Source: Knufia peltigerae
Lineage: Eukaryota; Ascomycota; Eurotiomycetes; Chaetothyriales; Trichomeriaceae
NCBI GenBank assembly: GCA_030247855.1
Contig: JAPDRN010000113.1
Span: 1-64,000, forward strand
Reading direction: 5' to 3'
DNA: 64,000 bases
The notes under the pieces were generated by a model. The model saw nothing but the letters and a program-made list of their open reading frames with translations. It made no database searches and was not told the origin of the DNA. The stretch's first letter is position 1; the number at the start of each line of letters is the position of its first letter. Made by a program: the position numbers and the translations under genes. Below are positions 57,747-64,000 of the stretch, in pieces.

Positions 57747-59858
57747 TCAGGCCGAGGCGTACCGCACGGCGGTGCCGATCCAGCGCTGCACCACGCGATC
57801 TGCAAGCGCTGGTTGCTGCGCCAGCAGGCGTTCTGCCAACTCATGCACACCCGGCAGCAGGCCCGCATCGCGCGCAAGATCGGCGATACGGAAACCGGCC
57901 AGGCCGGTCTGGCGGGTGCCCAGCAGTTCGCCGGGACCGCGCAGTTCCAGATCCTTCTCGGCGATGACGAAACCGTCGTTGGTTTCGCGCATGGTCTGCA
58001 GGCGTTCGCGCGCCATCTGCGAGAGCGGCGCCTGATACAGCAGCACGCAACGCGACACCGCTGAACCACGGCCTACACGGCCACGCAGCTGATGCAGCTG
58101 GGCCAGGCCCAGGCGCTCGGCATTCTCGATCACCATCAGCGAGGCATTGGGCACGTCCACGCCGACTTCGATCACAGTGGTCGCTACCAGCAGATCGATG
58201 TCACCGGCCTTGAACGCGACCATCGTCGCCAGCTTCTCGGCCGCTTTCAGCCGGCCATGCACCAGCCCCACGCGCACGCCGGGCAGCAGCGCCTGCAGCG
58301 ATTCGTAGGTGGCCTGCGCGGGCGTGGCATCCAGCTCTTCGCTTTCTTCGATGAGCGTGCACACCCAATACACCTGCCGCCCTTCCTGGCAGGCCAGGGC
58401 GATGCGCTCGATCAGTTCCGGGCGACGATCGTTGTTCAGTGCAACCGTCTGCACCGGTGTGCGGCCCGGCGGCAGTTCGTCGATGGCCGATACATCCAGG
58501 TCGGCGTATTCGGACATCGCCAGCGTGCGCGGAATCGGCGTGGCGGTCATCACCAGCTGGTGTGGCACGTTGTTGCCGCCCTTGCCCTTGTCGCGCAGCG
58601 CAAGCCGTTGATGCACGCCGAAGCGGTGCTGCTCATCGACGATGGCCAGGGCCAGATCCTGGAACACCACCGCTTCCTGCATCAGCGCGTGGGTACCGAC
58701 CACCACCTGCGCCTCGCCATTGGCGACCTGTTCCATCACCTTCGCGCGCGCCTTGCCGGTGACCTTGCCGGCCAGCCAGGCAATGCGTACGCCCAGCGGT
58801 TCCAGCCAGCCGCGCAGGTTGTTGAGATGCTGCTCGGCCAGCAGTTCAGTGGGGGCAGCCAGTGCGACCTGCTTGCCCTGCTCCACCGCCAGCATCGCCG
58901 CCAACGCGGCAACCACGGTCTTGCCCGAGCCGACATCACCCTGCACCAGCCGCAGCATTGGGCTGGGGCGCGCCAGGTCTTCGCGGATCTGCTTGAACAC
59001 GCGCGCCTGCGCGCCGGTCAGTGCGAATGGCAGTTGCTTCAACAGCGCCTTGGCCAGCTTGCCGGGGCCGGCCAGCGGCGGCGCGTGATGCGCCTGCAGC
59101 GCAATGCGCTGGCGACGCAGGCTGAGGTGGTGCGCCAGCAGTTCTTCCATCGCCAGCCGGCGCTGCGCTGGATGGGTGCCGGCAGCGAGTGCGGCCAGGT
59201 CTGCATCCGGCGGCGGCTGATGCACGGTCAGCAGCGCGCTGCGCAGCGATGGCAGGCCGAGGCCATCAAGCCAGCCGGTGGGCAGCAGTTCCAGCGTACT
59301 TTCTTCCGGTAGGCGATCAAGCGCCTGGCCGATCAGCTTGCGCATGGTCATCGGGCCGACGCCTTCGACGGTGGGATACACCGGGTCGAGGCGGTCGCCG
59401 AGATCGGGATCGTCATTGCGCCCCAACACCTGGTAACTGGGATGGACGATCTCCAACCCCAGGTGCCCGGGCTTGGGCGTACCGAAGCAGCGCAGGCGAT
59501 TGCCGACCGCGAACTGACCGACCTGCTGCTGGCGGAAATGGAAGAAGCGCAGCACCAGGGTGCCCTGCCCTTCATCCTCCACCGCTACCTTCAGCATCGG
59601 CCGGTAGCGCATGCCGCGCTCGACGGCGATCACCCGCACTTCCACCTGCGCCGGAATGCCGTTGCGCAGGTCTTCGATGCGGGTCAGCCGGGTGCGGTCT
59701 TCATAGCGCAGCGGCAGGTGCAGCCAGAGATCCTGCAGGGTGGCCAGGCCACGCGCCTGCAGCTTGGCGGCCACGGCCGGACCGACGCCGGCGAGCATCG
59801 CAAGCGATGTTTCACCGGACGGTGCCAGTGCCGGGGTGACCGCCGCCTTGCGTGCCAC
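57747..59858 (-). CDS. recG: ATP-dependent DNA helicase RecG (GTG start)
   Basis: This helicase remodels stalled replication forks and branched recombination intermediates. The 703-residue length is typical. An N-terminal wedge/OB domain (about 20-160: LAMLAGVGPAVAAKLQARGL, PLRYEDRT) precedes the helicase: Walker A VQGDVGSGKT, DEQH in IVDEQHRFGVHQR, motif III MTATPIPRTLA, motif VI QLRGRVGRG and the C-terminal TRG-like LGTRQTGLAGFRIADL. The start is GTG at 59858 (VARKAAVTP), in agreement with family length, but no clear ribosome site is seen. It begins seven bases after the ridA stop. Confidence 0.95.
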   Translation of the reverse strand: MARKAAVTPALAPSGETSLAMLAGVGPAVAAKLQARGLATLQDLWLHLPLRYEDRTRLTRIEDLRNGIPAQVEVRVIAVERGMRYRPMLKVAVEDEGQGTLVLRFFHFRQQQVGQFAVGNRLRCFGTPKPGHLGLEIVHPSYQVLGRNDDPDLGDRLDPVYPTVEGVGPMTMRKLIGQALDRLPEESTLELLPTGWLDGLGLPSLRSALLTVHQPPPDADLAALAAGTHPAQRRLAMEELLAHHLSLRRQRIALQAHHAPPLAGPGKLAKALLKQLPFALTGAQARVFKQIREDLARPSPMLRLVQGDVGSGKTVVAALAAMLAVEQGKQVALAAPTELLAEQHLNNLRGWLEPLGVRIAWLAGKVTGKARAKVMEQVANGEAQVVVGTHALMQEAVVFQDLALAIVDEQHRFGVHQRLALRDKGKGGNNVPHQLVMTATPIPRTLAMSEYADLDVSAIDELPPGRTPVQTVALNNDRRPELIERIALACQEGRQVYWVCTLIEESEELDATPAQATYESLQALLPGVRVGLVHGRLKAAEKLATMVAFKAGDIDLLVATTVIEVGVDVPNASLMVIENAERLGLAQLHQLRGRVGRGSAVSRCVLLYQAPLSQMARERLQTMRETNDGFVIAEKDLELRGPGELLGTRQTGLAGFRIADLARDAGLLPGVHELAERLLAQQPALADRVVQRWIGTAVRYASA

Positions 59859-59865
59859 GTGGCGG

Positions 59866-60174
59866 TCAGTCGATGACCATCACCGCGTCGACCTCGAAGT
59901 TGGCGCCCTTCGGCAGGCCGGAGACTTCGATGGTGGAACGGGCCGGGAACGGGGCCTGGAAATAGTCCTGCATCACGGCGTTGACCTTGGCGAATTCGGC
60001 CAGGTCGGTCAGGTACAGGCCCAGGCGCACGACCTTGTCCAGCGAACCGCCCGCGGCTTCGGCCACGGCCTTGAGGTTGTCGAAGGCGCGACGGGCCTGT
60101 GCTTCGACGTCACCCACGCCGACGATGTCGCCGGTGGCCGGGTCGAGCGGAATCTGCCCGGAGAAATACACGGT

Positions 60175-60214
<40 letters not shown>

Positions 60215-60252
60215 GCCGGGGCCTTTTCGGTGTTGATGATCTGGCGGGACAT
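59866..60252 (-). CDS. ridA: RidA family reactive-intermediate deaminase
   Basis: The 128-residue cytoplasmic protein belongs to the RidA (YjgF/YER057c) family, which hydrolyses reactive enamines and imines made by PLP enzymes. Visible features are GPYSQAVRAGNTVYFSGQIP near the N-terminus, and the Arg of FPARSTIEVSGLPKGANFEVD, which binds the substrate carboxylate. ATG at 60252 replaces a much longer open frame through SMAG repeats. It lies between spoT and recG, as in related species. Confidence 0.95.
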
Positions 60253-60316
60253 GGGTCGCTCCGGTGCGTTGGGGGAAAACAGAGCGGTGATTGTACCGGG
60301 TGGGGGCAATGTAGGC

Positions 60317-60480
60317 GGGGTCGGATCCGTTTCCCATCGGGAAACGGCGCGGATCCTGCGCATGCGATGCAACCGGTAGCGCCGGGCCATGCCCGGCGGC
60401 ATTTGATTCATGCCGCGCTGCGCGCTCGCCGGGCATGGCCCGGCGCTACCGGGAAGCATCCACGCATGGCGTGGATCTAC
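60317..60480. repeat. Decayed ggggtcgg palindrome plus three SMAGs between ridA and spoT
   Basis: ggggtcggatccgtttccc...gggaaacggcgcggatcc lies at 60317-60356 and is imperfect. SMAGs follow at 60375-60397, 60428-60450 (inverted) and 60457-60480 (inverted). The CTAC foot of the last supplies the spoT stop codon at 60477-60479. Confidence 0.85.
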
Positions 60481-62639
60481 TGGCGGCGGACGGCCTGCAC
60501 GACCGACAGGCGGCGCAGGCGACGCATGACTTCGGCCAGATGGTTGCGGTCGCGCACCTGGATGTTGAACGCCAGCACGGCGGCGTTTAAATCGCGGTCC
60601 AGGTAATCCACGCGCTCGATGTTGGAATGGCTCTGCGCGATCGCCGCGGCCAGCTGTGCAAGCACGCCGGTGCCGTTCTCCACCTCCACCACCAGCGAGG
60701 TGTCGTAGTCACCGGATACGGTGGTATCCCAGCCGATCAGCACCCAACGCTCGGGCGACTTGCGCAGCTCGGCCAGGTTCGGGCAATCCATGCGGTGCAC
60801 CACGATGCCCTTGCCGGCGGTGTGGTAGCCCATGATGTCGTCGCCCGGAATCGGCTGGCAGCAGCCGGCGAAGGTGACCACGCCACGCTCGCTGCCATTG
60901 ATCAGGATCTTTTCCTGCGAGCTGTGGCGCGAATGCGGCCCGCCGCGCAGTTCGGCGTAGGCCATCAGCGCCTGTGCGGCCTGGGTCGGCATCCAGTTGC
61001 CCAGCGCGACTTCCGCCAGCAGGGCCTCCAGGCGCGGGAACCGATGCTCTGCAAGGAAGGCATCCAGACGGCCCTTCGGCAGGCGTTCCAGCGAGCTGTC
61101 CATCGCCTCCAGCGCGCGGTCGAGCATGCGGTGGCCCAGCTGCACGGCATCTTCGTGCTCCAGCTGCTTGAGCTGGTGGCGGATGGCGGTGCGTGCCTTG
61201 CTGGTGACCACGAACTCCAGCCACTGCGGCTTGGGCGTGGCCGAGCGTGCGGTGATGATCTCCACCGATTGCCCGGACACCAGCTTGGTGCGCAGCGGCA
61301 CCAGTTTCTTGTCCACGCGCGAGGCCACGGCCATGTTGCCGACATCGGTATGCACGGCATAGGCGAAGTCGAGCGCGGTGGAATTGCGCGGCAGGGCCAG
61401 GATCTTGCCCTTCGGGGTGAACAGGTAGACCTCGTCCGGGAACAGGTCGACCTTGACGTTGTCGAGGAACTCCAGCGACGAACCGGCGGCACGCTGCGAA
61501 TCGATCAGTTCGACGATCCAGGCATGCGCGCGGCTCTGCGCGCTGTTGGGCGAGTCACCGCCGAACTTGTAGGTCCAGTGCGCAGCCACGCCACGTTCGG
61601 CAATCAGGTCCATCTCTTCGGTGCGGATCTGCACTTCGATGGGCGAACCATACGGGCCGAACAGTACGGTATGCAGCGACTGGTAACCGTTGGCCTTGGG
61701 GATCGCGATGAAATCGCGGAAGCGCCCGTCCAGCGGTTTGAACGCGGCATGCACTGCGCCCAGCGAGTGGTAGCACTGCGGCACACCGCGCACGACCAGG
61801 CGGAAGCCGAACACGTCCATCACCTGGTCGAAGGATTTGTTCTCGTCGCGCATCTTGTTGTAGATGCTCCACGGGGTCTTGATGCGGCTGACCAGGCGGT
61901 GTTCGATGCCCTCCTTGGCCAGGCGCTGCGACAGCTGCACTTCCACCTGCGCCAGCGCCTCACGGCGCACCACCGGCTGGCTGCGGATGTGTTTTTCCAG
62001 GATCGCATGGCGCCACGGGTACAGTGCCTTGAAGCCGAGGTTCTGCAGTTCGCTCTTGACCAGGCTCATGCCCAGCCGCTGCGCGATCGGGGCGTAGATC
62101 TCCAGCGTCTCGCGGGCGATGCGACCACGCGCTTCGCGGCTCTGCGCGCCCAGCGTGCGCATGTTGTGCAGGCGGTCGGCCAGCTTGATCATGATCACGC
62201 GCAGGTCGCGCGACATCGCCAGCAGCATCTTGCGGAAGCTCTCGGCGGCCGCTTCCTGGCGGTCGCGGAACTTCAGCTTGTCCAGCTTGGTGACGCCGTC
62301 CACCAGCTCGGCCACGGCTTCGCCGAACTCGGCCGACAGGGCCTCGCGGGTCAGCGGGGTGTCTTCGATGGTGTCGTGCAGGATCGCGGCGATCAGCGCT
62401 TCCACGTCCAGGCCGAGCTCGGCCAGCACCTGGGCCACGGCCACCGGATGGGTGATGTAGGGCTCGCCCGACTTGCGCGTCTGCCCAGCGTGCGCGGAGG
62501 CGCCGACTTCCCACGCACGGCGCAGCAGCGGCAGCTGCTCGGGCGGCAGGTAGTGGGCGGCGCGTTCGAGCTGGAGGACGTAATCGGGTACGGCGGCAGC
62601 GGGGACTGCGGCGACCTTGGCAGTGGGGCCTGGGTTCAT
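60477..62639 (-). CDS. spoT: Bifunctional (p)ppGpp synthetase/hydrolase SpoT
   Basis: The 720-residue protein makes and degrades the stringent-response alarmone (p)ppGpp. The HD hydrolase domain is intact: HDTIEDTP at residues 88-95, preceded by HPVAVAQVLAEL. The synthetase region follows (about 240-350: YNKMRDENKSFDQVMDVFGF, IPKANGYQSLHTVLFGP). Then come TGS (about 395-455), helical, zinc-finger-like (FAGCCQPIPGDDIMGYH) and ACT domains. The ATG at 62639 is chosen over an in-frame TTG two codons earlier. It is downstream of rpoZ as in enterobacteria. Its stop is inside a SMAG repeat. Confidence 0.95.
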   Translation of the reverse strand: MNPGPTAKVAAVPAAAVPDYVLQLERAAHYLPPEQLPLLRRAWEVGASAHAGQTRKSGEPYITHPVAVAQVLAELGLDVEALIAAILHDTIEDTPLTREALSAEFGEAVAELVDGVTKLDKLKFRDRQEAAAESFRKMLLAMSRDLRVIMIKLADRLHNMRTLGAQSREARGRIARETLEIYAPIAQRLGMSLVKSELQNLGFKALYPWRHAILEKHIRSQPVVRREALAQVEVQLSQRLAKEGIEHRLVSRIKTPWSIYNKMRDENKSFDQVMDVFGFRLVVRGVPQCYHSLGAVHAAFKPLDGRFRDFIAIPKANGYQSLHTVLFGPYGSPIEVQIRTEEMDLIAERGVAAHWTYKFGGDSPNSAQSRAHAWIVELIDSQRAAGSSLEFLDNVKVDLFPDEVYLFTPKGKILALPRNSTALDFAYAVHTDVGNMAVASRVDKKLVPLRTKLVSGQSVEIITARSATPKPQWLEFVVTSKARTAIRHQLKQLEHEDAVQLGHRMLDRALEAMDSSLERLPKGRLDAFLAEHRFPRLEALLAEVALGNWMPTQAAQALMAYAELRGGPHSRHSSQEKILINGSERGVVTFAGCCQPIPGDDIMGYHTAGKGIVVHRMDCPNLAELRKSPERWVLIGWDTTVSGDYDTSLVVEVENGTGVLAQLAAAIAQSHSNIERVDYLDRDLNAAVLAFNIQVRDRNHLAEVMRRLRRLSVVQAVRRQ

Positions 62640-62690
62640 GGCCAAAGCCTATGCCAGCGCGACGTTTACGGCAAACCCTGAATGCGAAAC

Positions 62691-62709
62691 AGCCCGCACG
62701 GGGCGGGCT
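62691..62709 (-). terminator. Hairpin after rpoZ
   Basis: AGCCCGC and GCGGGCT pair around ACGGG. The following minus-strand tail is only moderately T-rich (gtttcgcatt), so it may attenuate rather than end transcription before spoT. Confidence 0.5.
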
Positions 62710-62745
62710 GTTCGGCGTATCCAGCAATGACGTTGATCGATGCGA

Positions 62746-63045
62746 TCAATCGTCGTTCTTGGACATGTCTTCGTCGGCGACCACTTCAGCGGCGGCCCAC
62801 TCCAGCGCTTCGCGCTCGGCGCGCTCACGCTCGGCCTTCTCGACTTCGTCGATCAGCGCGTTGTCGATCTTGCGGGCGGCGATCTCGCGCAGCGCCAGCA
62901 CGGTCGGCTTGTCCTCGGTCTCGCTGTTGTCCAGCGTAGCCTGCACGCCATTGGCGAGCTGACGGGCGCGCTTGGAGGCCATCATCACCAGCTCGAAACG
63001 GTTGTTAACGACTTCCAGGCAATCTTCTACGGTAATGCGGGCCAT
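62746..63045 (-). CDS. rpoZ: RNA polymerase omega subunit
   Basis: The 99-residue protein is the omega subunit, which helps assemble RNA polymerase and, with DksA, carries the ppGpp effect. The family N-terminus MARITVEDCLEVVNNRFELV and the MASKRARQL motif are present, and the C-terminus is acidic. It lies between gmk and spoT, the conserved order. A 110-base gap separates it from gmk. Confidence 0.96.
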   Translation of the reverse strand: MARITVEDCLEVVNNRFELVMMASKRARQLANGVQATLDNSETEDKPTVLALREIAARKIDNALIDEVEKAERERAEREALEWAAAEVVADEDMSKNDD

Positions 63046-63155
63046 ACGGGCTCCCGGCGACCGGTCGGCCGCTCAGTCGAATGAGGGAAAGGGGACGGAG
63101 TGTACTGGCAGGGGTTGGACAAAATCAAGCCAACCCCCACCGGACCCTTTAGGAA

Positions 63156-63818
63156 TCAATCAGTTGAACCCGCATCCGGGGTCAACAGGGCCTGGATAAG
63201 GCCGGCATGGCGAACCTTCTGGGCCTCCCGGCGCAAGCGGCTGGCGGTGAAGATCGCGCACAGTTCGTCCACGGCGGTGTCGAACACTTCGTTGACGATG
63301 ACGTAGTCGAATTCGTTGAAGTGCAGCATTTCATCGCGGGCCGCGCCCAGGCGCTGGGCGATGACCGCCTCGCTGTCCTGGCCACGCTTGCGCATGCGGT
63401 CCTGCAGGGCCTGCTTGGACGGCGGCAGGATGAACACCGTCACCGTGCCCGGCACCAGCTGGCGCACCTGCTGCGCGCCCTGCCAGTCGATTTCCAGCAG
63501 CACGTCCTGGCCAGCGTTCAGCTGCGGCTCCACCGACTGCCGGGCGGTGCCCTTCCAGTCACCATGCACCCAGGCATGTTCGAAGAAGTCGCCGGCGGCA
63601 ATCATCTCCTCGAACTTCTCCGCGCTGACGAAGTGGTAGTGCTGGCCGTTCACTTCACCCGGGCGCATGGCCCGCGAGGTGAAGGAGATCGACAGCGCGA
63701 TCTGCGGGTCGCGCGCCAGGGTGGCGTTGACGATGCTGCTCTTGCCGGCGCCGGAGGGCGCGGCAACGATGTACAGCGTGCCGCGCGCGATCGCGGCCGG
63801 GGGCGTGGAAATGCTCAT
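63156..63818 (-). CDS. gmk: Guanylate kinase
   Basis: This cytoplasmic enzyme phosphorylates GMP to GDP with ATP. The 220-residue protein has the P-loop APSGAGKSS (residues 20-28), the GMP-binding SFTSRAMRPGEVNGQHYHF region and the IDWQGAQQVR motif. It overlaps yicC by four bases (ATGA), so the two are coupled. The C-terminus is slightly extended (DAGSTD). Confidence 0.96.
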   Translation of the reverse strand: MSISTPPAAIARGTLYIVAAPSGAGKSSIVNATLARDPQIALSISFTSRAMRPGEVNGQHYHFVSAEKFEEMIAAGDFFEHAWVHGDWKGTARQSVEPQLNAGQDVLLEIDWQGAQQVRQLVPGTVTVFILPPSKQALQDRMRKRGQDSEAVIAQRLGAARDEMLHFNEFDYVIVNEVFDTAVDELCAIFTASRLRREAQKVRHAGLIQALLTPDAGSTD

Positions 63819-64000
63819 TCGATGTTCTGCACCTGCTCGCGGATCTGGTCGATCAGCACCTTCAGCTCGACCGCGGCATTGGACGTGCGGCTGTCCACCG
63901 ACTTGGAGCCCAGCGTGTTGGCCTCGCGGTTGAACTCCTGCAGCAGGAAGTCCAGGCGGCGGCCGACCGGTTCACGCTGCTTGAGCACGCGGCGGATCTC
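63815..64000 (-). CDS. yicC: YicC family protein, C-terminal part (cut by window edge)
   Basis: The last 61 codons of a YicC-type gene are present; the rest is beyond the right edge. The conserved C-terminal signature PVGRRLDFLLQEFNREANTL is followed by GSKSVDS and a helical end. YicC proteins are endoribonucleases or their regulators in related species. The stop overlaps the gmk start (ATGA). Confidence 0.92.
   Translation of the reverse strand, partial: EIRRVLKQREPVGRRLDFLLQEFNREANTLGSKSVDSRTSNAAVELKVLIDQIREQVQNIE

Noticed and set aside
1..64000. tRNA, rRNA, insertion sequence, integrase or prophage genes
   Set aside because: I looked at all gaps and frames and saw no cloverleaf, rRNA motif, transposase or phage structural gene.

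Overview
The window is a high-GC chromosomal segment from a gammaproteobacterium of the Xanthomonadaceae, almost certainly Stenotrophomonas, most likely the S. maltophilia complex. The evidence is the many GTAG-footed short palindromes typical of that group (SMAG repeats), the xanthomonad-style order of glycolytic genes, the predicted proteins and the codon usage. Apart from two relic regions this looks like core genome. I see no rRNA, tRNA, CRISPR array, insertion sequence or intact prophage.

Layout: 1-12000 is a minus-strand carbon-metabolism block: gap, the membrane pair DUF2339/DUF3999, pgk, a HAD phosphatase, pyk and class I fructose-bisphosphate aldolase, ending in a PPC-repeat lipoprotein. 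tkt (20004-22001) lies further upstream. Between 12101 and 19762 are ompW with a perfect ANR/FNR-type site, an S1/P1 nuclease, a metallo-beta-lactamase-fold hydrolase, a BlaI regulator / M56 peptidase / lipoprotein sensing module with a palindromic operator, a flavin-reductase-like gene and a large acetyl-CoA hydrolase/transferase. 22204-30508 holds a dicarboxylate symporter and a tightly overlapping MoxR-DUF58-DUF4381-BatA-BatBC-BatD operon.

30680-38456 holds the type IV pilus assembly operon pilMNOPQ, divergent from penicillin-binding protein 1A. 39314-50267 is an adhesion island on the minus strand: an alpha-class (CS1/cable-like) chaperone-usher fimbrial operon (subunit, usher, tip adhesin, chaperone), a 1655-residue trimeric autotransporter adhesin with an internal 978-bp duplication, and a membrane protein of unknown function. 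50563-55348 holds a YgiW-like OB-fold protein, a chimeric broken gene (membrane protein joined to an alpha/beta hydrolase), citrate synthase, zinc-independent ribosomal protein L31 and a nucleoside hydrolase. A relic-rich gap follows, then a class II Fic protein with its own palindromic promoter. The end is the conserved set recG-ridA-spoT-rpoZ-gmk-yicC, with yicC cut by the window edge.

Intergenic DNA carries three palindromic families: SMAG/GTAG repeats, a 'ggggtcgg...ccgacccc' palindrome, and a larger element (five copies) whose core is conserved but whose 20-28 bp stem arms are private to each copy yet complementary within it. The strongest leads are this covarying element, the Fic promoter palindrome, the BlaI/M56 module, and the chimeric gene at 51027-52233.
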